Shown here: one piece after another, positions 46,247 through 54,867 of the stretch
How the letters are laid out: each line of letters starts with the position of its first letter
Numbering within the stretch: the stretch's first letter is position 1
Source: Dehalogenimonas lykanthroporepellens BL-DC-9
GTDB lineage: Bacteria > Chloroflexota > Dehalococcoidia > Dehalococcoidales > Dehalococcoidaceae
Assembly (NCBI GenBank): GCA_000143165.1
Contig: CP002084.1
Location: 496,001 to 560,000 of the forward strand
Reading direction: 5' to 3'
Length of the DNA stretch: 64,000 nt
Program-made: the position numbers and the translations under genes
Notes under the pieces: model-generated
What the model was told of the DNA's origin: nothing
What the model saw: only the letters and a program-made list of their open reading frames with translations
Database searches by the model: none

Positions 46247-47437
46247 GGAACCTCTGAAAAACACATAGTTGTAAAGTTTCGGTGATATTGTTGGTGATAT
46301 CTTGCGCCCACGAAGCGAAACCGCAGTGTTTTTGGCAGGTTACACCGGCCTTTATCCGGTTTGCTCCACCCTGAAGGAGCGGTTTTCCGGTTATTGGGCG
46401 CAATTCACCCTTCAGGTTGCCATCATGCTTAATTCCCGGCGTACCAGATATAAATTAGCCAGCGTGAACAGGCTGAAGACCTGCACCATATTCTTGTGGA
46501 GGCCTTTGTATTTGACCTTCCGGTATCGCCATAGATGCTTGACCACCAGAAACGCATGCTCACCCTTGGCTCGAACTTTGCCTTGTCTTCGGTTAAACTC
46601 GGCGTCTTCCGGTGTCAGTTGATAGTGCCGGCTGGCTTTGCGTTTTACCCGCCAATCAATGCCTCGGGATTCGTAACGTCTTTGCCTTTCCTCACTGGTA
46701 TAGGCTTTATCTCCATAGACCGCCTTTTCCTCTCCGTGCAGTAACTTATCCATGACCTGTGAATCATGAACTGAGGCATCGGTCACCACTATCGTATGCG
46801 CCAGTCCCTTGCCGGTGTCTGCGCCTATATGAGCCTTCATGCCAAAATACCACTGATTCCCCTTTTTGGTCTGTCGCATCTGTGGGTCTCGGGCCTTATC
46901 CCGGTTTTTGGTCGAAGATGGCGCATTGATTATCGTAGCGTCGACTATTGTCCCTTCTTTTAACAATAAACCTTTGTCTGAAAGATAATTCCTTGTCTTT
47001 TCAAATAACGCCATGGTCAGATTGTGCTTCTCCAGCAGATGACGAAAATGCAGTATAGTACTTTCATCCGGTACAGGGTCAGATTGGATATCGATTCCGG
47101 CAAATCGTCTCATCGATTCTATATCGTAAAGCGCGTCTTCCATCGCCGGATCCGATAAACCGTACCACTGTTGCATGAAATATATCCGTAGCATGCGCTC
47201 CAGCGGCATTGGATGTCGACCATTACCGGCTTTGGGGTAATACTCAACTATGATTTCCAGTAGTTCTTTCCAGGGAATTACCCGATCCATTTCCTGAAGG
47301 AATACTTCCCGTCGCGTCTGTTTCTTTTTGTTAGCATAAGCCAGACTGGCAAATGACAAGGTCTTCATTAACTTCGCCATCCTTCGTTTATGGATGACTA
47401 ATTATACCTCATCAAACGTGACTTGTTCAGAGATTCC
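46247..47437 (-). mobile_element. IS5-family insertion sequence with TTAA target duplication
   Basis: Terminal inverted repeats GGAACCTCTGAAAAA (46247) and GGAATCTCTGAACAA (inverse, ending 47437) enclose one transposase gene. TTAA occurs at both borders (46243-46246 and 47438-47441), fitting the YTAR 4-bp duplication of the IS5 group. Total length is 1191 bp. It lies between lepA and cbiE. Confidence 0.85.
46412..47380 (-). CDS. IS5-family transposase
   Basis: A 322-residue DDE transposase. The N-terminal DUF772 domain has YYPKAGNGRHPMPLERMLRI and YFMQQWYGLSD; catalytic residues are in GTIVDATIINAPSS (first Asp), AVYGDKAYTSEERQ (second Asp) and the Glu region KVRAKGEHAFLVVKHLW. No internal stop; probably active. 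Confidence 0.93.
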   Translation of the reverse strand: MAKLMKTLSFASLAYANKKKQTRREVFLQEMDRVIPWKELLEIIVEYYPKAGNGRHPMPLERMLRIYFMQQWYGLSDPAMEDALYDIESMRRFAGIDIQSDPVPDESTILHFRHLLEKHNLTMALFEKTRNYLSDKGLLLKEGTIVDATIINAPSSTKNRDKARDPQMRQTKKGNQWYFGMKAHIGADTGKGLAHTIVVTDASVHDSQVMDKLLHGEEKAVYGDKAYTSEERQRRYESRGIDWRVKRKASRHYQLTPEDAEFNRRQGKVRAKGEHAFLVVKHLWRYRKVKYKGLHKNMVQVFSLFTLANLYLVRRELSMMAT

Positions 47438-47474
47438 TTAATGCCAGTTAATTGAAAAGGAGTCAATAGATTTT

Positions 47475-48176
47475 ATGAACCAGCCCCGTAAGCCAGTGTG
47501 TTACATCGTCGGTATCGGACCAGGCGGCTCGCCTAAATGGCTGACTCATGCCGCGGAAGACGCCGTCCGCGAATCCGATATCATTCTGGCCTGGGACTGG
47601 TCGCTGAAACCGGTCAAGGACCTGGCTAACGGCAAGGTTATCTTTTTCCAGGGAACTAAAGACTACCTTCAGAAGGAAAAGGAAGCTGCTGAACGCGCCC
47701 TGAAGACCGGGGAAACAGTGGCCGTCCTTCGGGTGGGCGACCCCTGCGTATCTTCCAGCCTGGCTCAGGTGCTGGGGGTGTTCAAGGACTTCGATATCCG
47801 CATCATCCCCTCCGCCGGCGCCGCCCAGTTTGCCGCCGCCAAGGCACAGATTTGCCTGGATGAATCGGTGCTGGTGTCCTTCCATGATGGCCGCGAAGAG
47901 GTCAAGCAACTGAAACTGAAATTCCTGGTGGACAGCTTTCGGATGGGGCGCAATCTACTGATGCTTACCAATGAAACCCAGGTTCCCCGGCAGACCGCCC
48001 GTTATCTGCTGGACAACGGTATTCCGGCGGAGACGTCAACGCTGATCTGCGAATACCTGACTATGGAAGATGAGCAGGTCTACGAGTTGACACTGGGCGA
48101 TGTGGTCGATAACGACTACCGGTTAACTTCGGTGATGGTGGTCAAGAATTCCACGCCGCACGAATGTTGCGTCTGA
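47475..48176 (+). CDS. cbiE: Cobalt-precorrin-7 (C5)-methyltransferase CbiE
   Basis: A 233-residue SAM-dependent tetrapyrrole methylase for corrin ring synthesis. It opens PVCYIVGIGPGGSPKWLTHAA, followed by VAVLRVGDPCVSSSL and a class-III methylase core (PSAGAAQFAAAKAQICLDE). It is somewhat unusual within CbiE: the DGR motif is present as SFHDGREE. No CbiT is fused. cobO follows directly. AAGGAG precedes the ATG. Corrinoids matter for anaerobes with corrinoid-dependent dehalogenases or methyltransferases (context). Confidence 0.82.
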   Translation: MNQPRKPVCYIVGIGPGGSPKWLTHAAEDAVRESDIILAWDWSLKPVKDLANGKVIFFQGTKDYLQKEKEAAERALKTGETVAVLRVGDPCVSSSLAQVLGVFKDFDIRIIPSAGAAQFAAAKAQICLDESVLVSFHDGREEVKQLKLKFLVDSFRMGRNLLMLTNETQVPRQTARYLLDNGIPAETSTLICEYLTMEDEQVYELTLGDVVDNDYRLTSVMVVKNSTPHECCV

Positions 48177-48195
48177 AAAGCGGGAGCAACCGCTG

Positions 48196-48762
48196 ATGAT
48201 GACTGACGATAATCCTGAAGTGATGCCGTCCCGCCGACCGCTCAAACGCGGTCTGGTTCAGGTATTCACCGGCGACGGCCGGGGCAAGACCTCTGCCGGT
48301 CTGGGAACCGCTTTACGGGCTTCGGGCCGTGGCCTGAGGGTCTATATCGTTTATTTCATGAATACCAGCTATGATTCCGGGGAACATGAGGTGTTGTACC
48401 GGTTGCCCGGGGTCAGTTGGGTCGCTTTCGGTCCAGGACTGGTCAGACATCCGGAACAACCGTCACCGGAAATCAGAGACAAAGCGTCACAGGCTTTGGC
48501 CGAGGCCCGTCGGGCGATGCTGTCCGGTGATTACGATGTTCTTATCCTGGATGAGTTGAACATCGTGACCGGATGGGGCTGGCTGGAAACAGATGACGTT
48601 CTGAGTCTCATCAAGGACAAACCCGAGCAGGTGGAACTGGTGATGACCGGTCGCCTGGCCCCGCCGGAAATCAGGGACGCCGCCGATTTGGTGACCGAAA
48701 TGAAAAAGATCAAGCATCCGTTCGACGCCGGTATCCCGGCCCGGCAGGGTATCGAGTACTGA
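48196..48762 (+). CDS. cobO: Cob(I)yrinic acid a,c-diamide adenosyltransferase (CobO/BtuR family)
   Basis: A 188-residue adenosyltransferase that attaches the 5'-deoxyadenosyl ligand to corrinoids. The P-loop variant VFTGDGRGKTSAGLGTA near residue 24 and ILDELNIVTGWGWL near residue 117 are typical; the C-terminal part has VMTGRLAPPEIRDAADLVTEMK. It starts 19 bases after cbiE, forming a two-gene corrinoid unit. Two or three starts are possible near 48196. Confidence 0.92.
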   Translation: MMTDDNPEVMPSRRPLKRGLVQVFTGDGRGKTSAGLGTALRASGRGLRVYIVYFMNTSYDSGEHEVLYRLPGVSWVAFGPGLVRHPEQPSPEIRDKASQALAEARRAMLSGDYDVLILDELNIVTGWGWLETDDVLSLIKDKPEQVELVMTGRLAPPEIRDAADLVTEMKKIKHPFDAGIPARQGIEY

Positions 48763-48771
48763 TACCGGTCA

Positions 48772-48798
48772 CTACCGTCATGCCGGTCAGCGACGGTA
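48772..48798. other. Inverted repeat between cobO and ppa
   Basis: TACCGTC, 13-base interval, GACGGTA: a 7-bp inverted repeat immediately after the cobO stop, without a U-run. It may be a weak terminator or repeat. Confidence 0.35.
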
Positions 48799-48850
48799 TC
48801 GTAATCGGCACATCGTTTTGTTACAATAGAGATATTCACAAGGAGCATAT

Positions 48851-49477
48851 ATGTCATCAAAGAATGAATCCGACCAGGGTAACCGCAACGAGATACGCAT
48901 TACTACCGGTTGCAGTGAAGAACAAGCCTGTCCCAAGAAGAAACGCAAGCGGGTTTCCGCCCAGGAAGACATGACCCTGACCATTCTCATTGAGATTCCC
49001 AAGGGCAGTCGCAACAAGTACGAATGGGATAAGGAACGGAAGATAATAAAGTTCGACCGGATGCTGTTTTCCGCCGTGCATTATCCTTCAGATTACGGTT
49101 TCATCCTGGATACCCTGGCCGAGGACTCCGATCCCCTGGACGCGCTGGTGCTGGTATCCGAACCGACTTTCCCCGGCTGTCTCATCGATGCCAAACCGGT
49201 CGGGTTGTTCCGGATGTGGGACGAAAAAGGTCCGGATGAGAAAATTTTGTGCGTTCCCATGGGCGACCCGCACTGGAACTTCATCAAGGAACTGTCGGAC
49301 GTGCCGGCCCATCTGTTGAAGGAAATCGAGCATTTCTTCAATATCTACAAGGAATTGGAGGAAAAGAAAACCGGTGTCGAGGGCTGGGAAGATCGCGATT
49401 CAGCCATCAAAGCCGTGCTGGCGTCACGGAAACGTTACGCCGGCCAGAAGAAAGAGATCGGTGCCAGCATCATCTGA
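48851..49477 (+). CDS. ppa: Inorganic pyrophosphatase (family I) with N-terminal extension
   Basis: A 208-residue soluble PPase that hydrolyses PPi. The core begins near residue 43 (LTILIEIPKGSRNKYEWDKE) and has the metal-binding DSDPLDALVL motif. The first ~40 residues, absent from ordinary PPases, contain two Cys (TGCSEEQAC) and a run of Lys/Arg (PKKKRKR). AAGGAG five bases before the ATG at 48851 supports the long form, but an internal ATG at 48971 preceded by AGGAAG could give the ordinary length. Confidence 0.9.
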   Translation: MSSKNESDQGNRNEIRITTGCSEEQACPKKKRKRVSAQEDMTLTILIEIPKGSRNKYEWDKERKIIKFDRMLFSAVHYPSDYGFILDTLAEDSDPLDALVLVSEPTFPGCLIDAKPVGLFRMWDEKGPDEKILCVPMGDPHWNFIKELSDVPAHLLKEIEHFFNIYKELEEKKTGVEGWEDRDSAIKAVLASRKRYAGQKKEIGASII

Positions 49478-50059
49478 TCAGTGTTCATGCCGGAGCAGTT
49501 TTTCATATACTGCCGCCAGTTCGGCGGCTCGGGCAACGGCATCATTGTATCCGTCGGTGTCCCGGATGATGATTCTGTCCTGTAGCGGTTCCAGCCGGTT
49601 CAGGGCATCAAGGGTAAACTTATCGTCTGGAGTTATGATGACTTCGAACATCCTGAGTGCATGTTCGGCCGACCAGCGGATCATGCCGCCGGCGGCATCT
49701 CTGGTCACATCCGGGCCGGTGACGGACAGTACCGTCGGCCGGAAGCGCAGGAAACGCCGGTACACTGCCGTCAGGATCCCGTGGGAACTCAGTCCGTGAG
49801 CGTGGATTATTTGGGGCCGGAGCCACAGGAGCAACGGCGCTGCCGTCAGAAAAGCGCCGTAGGTGAGCGGATAGCGAACACCGAGCGGCAGGGTATGCCT
49901 CGCCACCTCGGGTGCCTGAAGTGAACCCTTATCCTTGACCCGGTGGCCGACCATGTGAACGTCCCAGCCGGTCTTTTTCAGTTCACCGGCTGTTCTTACG
50001 TCCATAGCAGATGGCTGTTCCAACAGCCAGACGATTTTCCGTGCTTCTATCGATTTCAT
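49478..50059 (-). CDS. Short glycosyltransferase-4-like protein
   Basis: A 193-residue protein resembling only the N-terminal donor-free Rossmann half of GT4 enzymes: KIVWLLEQPSAMDVRTAGEL, PQIIHAHGLSSHGILTAVYRR and VLSVTGPDVTRDA. The second Rossmann domain that binds the sugar nucleotide, with its E-x7-E motif, is missing. The end (VARAAELAAVYEKLLR) looks like the usual GT4 terminal helix, so an internal deletion is possible. A TATAGT box seven bases before the ATG and a TTTACG -35 suggest it is expressed from its own near-leaderless promoter. Confidence 0.6.
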   Translation of the reverse strand: MKSIEARKIVWLLEQPSAMDVRTAGELKKTGWDVHMVGHRVKDKGSLQAPEVARHTLPLGVRYPLTYGAFLTAAPLLLWLRPQIIHAHGLSSHGILTAVYRRFLRFRPTVLSVTGPDVTRDAAGGMIRWSAEHALRMFEVIITPDDKFTLDALNRLEPLQDRIIIRDTDGYNDAVARAAELAAVYEKLLRHEH

Positions 50060-50066
50060 GGGGCTT

Positions 50067-50096
50067 ACTATAACCTATCGGTGGGCATGACGTAAA
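50067..50096 (-). promoter_or_regulatory. Promoter of the short glycosyltransferase gene
   Basis: On the minus strand TTTACG (50096-50091), an 18-base spacer and TATAGT (50072-50067), then seven bases to the ATG. Divergent from the nucleotidyltransferase promoter at 50114. Confidence 0.5.
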
Positions 50097-50113
50097 TCAG
50101 CCGGTCATCGCGA

Positions 50114-50141
50114 TTGACAGCCGCGGCTTCTGTGATAGAAT
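50114..50141 (+). promoter_or_regulatory. Promoter of the nucleotidyltransferase-glmS unit
   Basis: A perfect TTGACA (50114-50119), a 16-base spacer and TAGAAT (50136-50141). Transcription would start near 50148. Confidence 0.65.
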
Positions 50142-50171
50142 GGCTGAAATGACACCCGACGGATATTGCTT

Positions 50172-51383
50172 TTGACACACCAAACCACAACCGCCATCAT
50201 CTTGGCCGCCGGGGAAGGGCGGCGGATGCGGCCCCTGACGGCGCGGCGGCCAAAGGTGATGCTACCGCTGGCGGGCTACCCGATACTTGAACACCTGGTC
50301 GTTGCCTGCCGCAACGGCGGGATCGATGAAATAGTACTTATCGTCGGTTATTATGAGGAAGAAGTACGACGTCACTTCGGTGACGGCTCCGGGTTCGATG
50401 TCCGGCTGAGTTACGCGGTTCAGCGTCTGCCGCTGGGGACCGCTGACGCCGTGTCTCTGGTCGAGCCGCTGGTGGCCGGTAAGTCCTTCCTGGTGCTCAA
50501 CGGTGACATTACCCTGGGGGCTGAAGATATTCGGCGCCTGGCGGCGGTGAAAGTCCCGGCCATGGGTATTGTCGAACGGGCATCCGTTGCCGGTCTGGGC
50601 GTGGTGGAAATTGCCGACGACCGGGTAGCGCGACTTCATGAAAAGGTTGAGAACCCGCCGACCCGACTGGTCAACAGCGGCCTGTATCATTTTGATTCCG
50701 GTATCTTCGATTTTATCCGTATTACGGATAAATCATCCCGTGGCGAGTATGAAATCACCGATGTCATTCAGCGAATGATAGACTCCGGAAGAGGTGTCGG
50801 TTATATTTTTCTTCACGACTGGCAGGATATCGGCGACCCGCAGGCTTTGCTGTCAGCCAACAGAGCCAGTTTGTCGGCTATGACAGACGCGGATACGGCA
50901 GGGGCGGAGCTGGAACCAGGGGTGGTCATCAAGGGGGCGGTCCGGGTTGGCGGGGGCAGTTGGCTCCGGGCCGGCACCTATATCGAAGGCCCGGTTGTCA
51001 TCGGCCAGGGCTGTGATCTGGGGCCGAACTGTTACCTGCGGCCGGGAACTGTAATCGGTGATCATTGTCGCATCGGCGCCGGGGTGGAGGTCAAGAACTC
51101 GGTCATCATGGATGGAAGCCGGGTGCCGCACCTCAGTTATATCGGTGATAGCGTTATCGGGCGTAACTGTAATATCGGTGCTGGTACCCAGGTGGCTAAT
51201 CTGAGGCTGGACGGCCATCCGGCAGACGGTTGTCATCGTAAAGTCGGAGTCATCATGGGAGACGGGGTGGTCACCGGTATCAACTCAAGTATCAATCCGG
51301 GCACGATAATCGGCGCTGATGTCGTGATCGGTCCGGGCGCGGTGGTATCCGGAAGCATCAAGGCCGGTAGCCGGGTTTTTTAA
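50172..51383 (+). CDS. Bifunctional sugar-1-phosphate nucleotidyltransferase/acyltransferase, GlmU-like (copy 1)
   Basis: A 403-residue protein. The N-terminal Rossmann domain has IILAAGEGRRMRPLTARRPK (pyrophosphorylase signature) and VLNGDITL; the C-terminal ~180 residues are a left-handed beta-helix of hexapeptide repeats (IEGPVVIGQGCDLGPNCYL and so on). This matches archaeal-type bifunctional UDP-GlcNAc enzymes rather than classical GlmU. The start is TTG 50172 or 50166; neither has a good ribosome-binding site. A paralogue and glmS follow on the same strand. Confidence 0.85.
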   Translation: MTHQTTTAIILAAGEGRRMRPLTARRPKVMLPLAGYPILEHLVVACRNGGIDEIVLIVGYYEEEVRRHFGDGSGFDVRLSYAVQRLPLGTADAVSLVEPLVAGKSFLVLNGDITLGAEDIRRLAAVKVPAMGIVERASVAGLGVVEIADDRVARLHEKVENPPTRLVNSGLYHFDSGIFDFIRITDKSSRGEYEITDVIQRMIDSGRGVGYIFLHDWQDIGDPQALLSANRASLSAMTDADTAGAELEPGVVIKGAVRVGGGSWLRAGTYIEGPVVIGQGCDLGPNCYLRPGTVIGDHCRIGAGVEVKNSVIMDGSRVPHLSYIGDSVIGRNCNIGAGTQVANLRLDGHPADGCHRKVGVIMGDGVVTGINSSINPGTIIGADVVIGPGAVVSGSIKAGSRVF

Positions 51384-51401
51384 TCGTGGCCGGTGAAGGA
51401 T

Positions 51402-51407
51402 TATAAT
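51402..51407 (+). promoter_or_regulatory. -10 box before nucleotidyltransferase copy 2
   Basis: TATAAT with a weak TTTAAT -35 (about 51379), 14 bases before the ATG at 51422. There is no Shine-Dalgarno sequence, so a leader of about eight bases is expected. Confidence 0.45.
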
Positions 51408-51421
51408 GGTATCAGTGAATC

Positions 51422-52609
51422 ATGATTGAACAGGCGATAATTCTGGCGGCGGGAGAGGGGCAGAGGTTACGGCCGTTTACGGCTGGCCGGCCCAAAGTGA
51501 TGCTTAAAGTCGGCGGCAAACCGTTGTTGGAATACGTTATCCAGGCGGTGAGCGACAACGGTATCCGCGATGTCGTCATCGTGACCGGCTATCACCGTGA
51601 ACAGATATTAGACTATTTCGGCGGCGGCGCGGCCTGGGGTATCGATATCCATTACGTGGTTCAGGAACAACAGGCCGGTACAGCCCATGCCCTGGCCCAG
51701 GCGGCCGGCTGGGCTGATGACGAATTCCTGATTCTGCCGGGAGACCATTTTATAGATGGCCGGACCATAAAGGATATATGTCACGCCGACAGTCCGGCCT
51801 TGTTGACCGCCCTGGTGCCGGAGGCGGATACAGTGCGTTACGGCGTCCTGGAATTAGTTGACGGCATGGTGCGGTCGGTAGTGGAAAAACCTCGGGAACC
51901 GTGCTGTGCTCCGGTCAGTACCGGTATTTTCGCCTTCGACCGGAGTGTTTTCGATTACCTGGCCGGTGAGGCCGATTTACCGGGCGTTATCAACCGTGTG
52001 GTCGGAGACGGAGTCGAAATCAAAGCCATACCTGTCGATGGTCCCTGGCTGGACATCGTATTTCCCCGGGATATTCTGGCCCTGAACTCATTCCTTTTGT
52101 TGCAGAATCCGGAGAAGGTGATCGAAGGTGTTGTCGAGGATGGTGTCGCTATCAGGGGCAATGTGGTTACCGGTGCTGGAACCAGGATCCGTTCCGGCAG
52201 TTATCTGACCGGTCCGGTAATCATCGGCGGAGGCTGTGATATCGGCCCGGGAACGGTCATTGGTTCCGGGAGCAGTATTGGTCACAATGTCCGTATCGGT
52301 CCTCACTGTGTCATCGAGAATTCGGTCATTGGCGATGACGTGGAGATGGGCGCCGGGTGTTTCCTGGCTTCCGGGGTCATCGACGGCGGTTGCCGCATCG
52401 GCCCGGGATTCCGGGCGCCGGAGGGCGCCATTGTTTTGGTAGTCGAGGCAGGAGCGGAGAGTGAGTCAACCGGGTCGATGATAGGGCGTAATTGCCGGAT
52501 TGGCCCTGGGGTGGTCAGTCTTCCCGGCAGTATCATTGGCAACGACTGCGACGTGGCGGCATTGAAAGTAATAAGCGGTTGTATTGCCGATGCCAGCAGG
52601 ATCGTCTGA
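51422..52609 (+). CDS. Bifunctional sugar-1-phosphate nucleotidyltransferase/acyltransferase, GlmU-like (copy 2)
   Basis: A 395-residue paralogue with QAIILAAGEGQRLRPFTAGRP at the N terminus, ILPGDHFIDG where copy 1 has the metal-binding Asp motif, and a C-terminal hexapeptide-repeat beta-helix (GPVIIGGGCDIGPGTVIGSG). The two copies are similar in layout but clearly diverged, so they may use different sugars or one may regulate. It is followed one base later by glmS, implying UDP-GlcNAc or a related amino-sugar product. Confidence 0.86.
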   Translation: MIEQAIILAAGEGQRLRPFTAGRPKVMLKVGGKPLLEYVIQAVSDNGIRDVVIVTGYHREQILDYFGGGAAWGIDIHYVVQEQQAGTAHALAQAAGWADDEFLILPGDHFIDGRTIKDICHADSPALLTALVPEADTVRYGVLELVDGMVRSVVEKPREPCCAPVSTGIFAFDRSVFDYLAGEADLPGVINRVVGDGVEIKAIPVDGPWLDIVFPRDILALNSFLLLQNPEKVIEGVVEDGVAIRGNVVTGAGTRIRSGSYLTGPVIIGGGCDIGPGTVIGSGSSIGHNVRIGPHCVIENSVIGDDVEMGAGCFLASGVIDGGCRIGPGFRAPEGAIVLVVEAGAESESTGSMIGRNCRIGPGVVSLPGSIIGNDCDVAALKVISGCIADASRIV

Positions 52610-52610
52610 T

Positions 52611-54398
52611 ATGTGCGGGATTGTCGGTTACAGCGGTTTTCGCCAGGCTCAGCCGCTGTTGGAGCAGGCGCTGGAGAAACTGGAGTATCGGGGTTATGAT
52701 TCCTGGGGTGTAGCCGTGGGCGGCGATATCCTGGAGTGCATCCGGGATACTGGAAGAATTGCCGAGCGCTCCCCGGGCGTCCGACTGTCGGGTCATATCG
52801 GCATAGCTCATACCCGCTGGGCCAGTTGTGGAGCTCCGAACAGGGAAAACGCTCACCCGCTGACCGACTGTTCGGGTCTTATTGCCGTGGCCCATAACGG
52901 CAATATTACCAACCATCAGGAAATCAAACATGAGTTGAAAAAAAAGGGGCATACTTTCAGTTCCACCACTGATTCCGAGGTTGTTGCTCACCTCATTGAG
53001 GAGCATTATCAGGGAAACTTGACCGACGCCCTGACGCGAAGCCTCGGGTTTATCGAGGGTTCCTACGCCATCGTCGCTATGCGACAGGGCGGCCGTGAGC
53101 TGACGGCCGCCAGACGGGGCAGTCCTCTGGTGGTAGGACTGGGCGACAACGAAAACTGGCTGGCCTCCGATGTGATGGCGCTGGCTGATCACACCGGGCG
53201 GATTATCCACCTGGAGGACGGTGATGTGGTGTCGGTCAGCCCTGACGGAGTGGCCGTTACTCATGACGGGCAGACTGTTATTCGTCCGGTGACCCAGATA
53301 AAATGGACGGCCACGGCGACCGACCGTGGCGGCTATCGGCATTTCATGCTCAAGGAAATCCACGAGCAGTCCAGTATGTGGCGTGATAATGCCGGACGCT
53401 GGCTGGCGTCAGCCCAGGAACCGGGTCTGGCCCGCCTATGGGGAAAAAACGTAGTGCCGCCCCTGATTCTGGGTTGCGGCAGTTCATATTATGCCGGACT
53501 GACTGCCAGGTACGCCATGGAGGAACTGACGGGGCGCCAGGTGCGGGTGGAACTGGCTTCAGAGTTCGGGCATCGGTCCGGCGACATCAGGTTCGACCGG
53601 CTGGTAGTTGGCCTGACCCAGTCAGGTGAAACTGCCGATACGCTGAATGCTCTCCGGCCGCTGAAACAGTCCGGTGCCAGCGTGGTCGCTGTCACTAACG
53701 TCGCCGAGTCGAGCGTAACCAGACTGGCCGACCGGACCGTTCTGATGGGCGCTGGTCCCGAAGTCAGTGTAGCCGCCACCAAGACTTTTACCGCGCAGTT
53801 GGGCGTCCTGTATGCCTTGGCGCTGGGCAATCTTTCATCGGAAACCGCAGGACGGAACCACCTCATGGATTCTTTTCGGGAATTGCCGGCCTTTATCCAA
53901 CGGGTGCTGGACAACGTCGGGGAAATCGAATCAGCCGGACGGTGGCTGGCGGATTATAATAATGTCATGTGTATCGGTCGGGGGCCTGCTTATCCTCTGG
54001 CCCGGGAAATGGCTTTGAAACTCAAGGAAATCGCTTACATTCATGCCGAAGCCTGTCCCGCCGGAGAGTTGAAGCACGGCTCTCTGGCCCTCATATCAGC
54101 CGAACTGCCGGTGATAGCCCTGTTCGGTCATCAGGCTGATGGCAGTCGCCGGGCGATGGTTACGGCGGTACGCGAGATAAAAGCCCGGGGCGCTCCGGTA
54201 CTGGCGCTGGTACCCGGCGATGATCATGATGTCAGGCAACTGGTCGACGTCTGTATCGCTTTGCCGGTGGTACACTTCCTGTTTCAGTCGGCGGTGTCGG
54301 CGTCTGCTGTTCAGTTGCTGGCTTATCATACAGCCGTGGCGACCGGCCGGCCGGTGGACCGGCCGAGGCACCTGGCGAAAAGCGTAACAGTGGAATAA
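52611..54398 (+). CDS. glmS: Glutamine-fructose-6-phosphate aminotransferase
   Basis: A 595-residue enzyme making glucosamine-6-phosphate from fructose-6-phosphate and glutamine. After the ATG at 52611 the catalytic Cys starts CGIVGYSG; the GATase type 2 domain covers residues ~2-220 (HTRWAS, DCSGLIAVAHNGNITNH), and two SIS domains follow (LGCGSSYYAGLTARYAM, GLTQSGETADT). The terminal LAKSVTVE is standard. The start codon is one base after the upstream stop. The glmM mutase expected between glmS and GlmU steps is not in the window. Confidence 0.96.
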   Translation: MCGIVGYSGFRQAQPLLEQALEKLEYRGYDSWGVAVGGDILECIRDTGRIAERSPGVRLSGHIGIAHTRWASCGAPNRENAHPLTDCSGLIAVAHNGNITNHQEIKHELKKKGHTFSSTTDSEVVAHLIEEHYQGNLTDALTRSLGFIEGSYAIVAMRQGGRELTAARRGSPLVVGLGDNENWLASDVMALADHTGRIIHLEDGDVVSVSPDGVAVTHDGQTVIRPVTQIKWTATATDRGGYRHFMLKEIHEQSSMWRDNAGRWLASAQEPGLARLWGKNVVPPLILGCGSSYYAGLTARYAMEELTGRQVRVELASEFGHRSGDIRFDRLVVGLTQSGETADTLNALRPLKQSGASVVAVTNVAESSVTRLADRTVLMGAGPEVSVAATKTFTAQLGVLYALALGNLSSETAGRNHLMDSFRELPAFIQRVLDNVGEIESAGRWLADYNNVMCIGRGPAYPLAREMALKLKEIAYIHAEACPAGELKHGSLALISAELPVIALFGHQADGSRRAMVTAVREIKARGAPVLALVPGDDHDVRQLVDVCIALPVVHFLFQSAVSASAVQLLAYHTAVATGRPVDRPRHLAKSVTVE

Positions 54399-54414
54399 GT
54401 AAATGGAGGTTCAT

Positions 54415-54867
54415 ATGTTCAAGTCAATACTGGTTCCCCTCGACGGCTCGGCGCTGGCCGAATCCATTCTGCCACAGGCAGTGGCCATTGCCGAACCGGC
54501 CGGGGCTGAGGTGACGCTGTTGCGGGTTATTGAGCCTCTGGACAAAGGGGTGAGGGAAACGATGGGACGGGAACTGGCCGCCAGGCTGGATGAAGTCACC
54601 ATCGAGGAAGCTCAGGCTTATCTGGACGGCATCGCCGGGAAACTGACTGCCGAGGGTTTGTCCGTCCGTTCCGCGGTCATTACCGGCCAGCCGGCGCAGG
54701 CGATTATCGAGTACGTGGGAGCTCATGCTGTCAATTTGATTGTCATGGCCAGCCATGGCCGGAGCGGCCTGTCACGATGGGCCTTCGGCAGTGTCACTGA
54801 CAAGGTGTTGCACCGGTCTCCGGTGCCGGTGATGGTCGGTCCGGTTCCCGGCAGTAACCGCGGCTAG
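54415..54867 (+). CDS. Universal stress protein (UspA family), single domain
   Basis: A 150-residue Usp domain: FKSILVPLDGSALAESILPQA at the start and MASHGRSGLSRWAFGSVTDKVL with VPVMVGP at the end, giving the G-x2-G-x9-GS ATP-binding motif. ATG 54415 has GGAGG five bases before it. Its TAG stop overlaps the stop of the convergent YbhB gene by the four bases CTAG. Confidence 0.93.
   Translation: MFKSILVPLDGSALAESILPQAVAIAEPAGAEVTLLRVIEPLDKGVRETMGRELAARLDEVTIEEAQAYLDGIAGKLTAEGLSVRSAVITGQPAQAIIEYVGAHAVNLIVMASHGRSGLSRWAFGSVTDKVLHRSPVPVMVGPVPGSNRG

Noticed and set aside
47380-47475. Cobalamin riboswitch before cbiE
   Set aside because: The gap consists of the IS end plus 37 bases; nothing resembling the B12-box is present.
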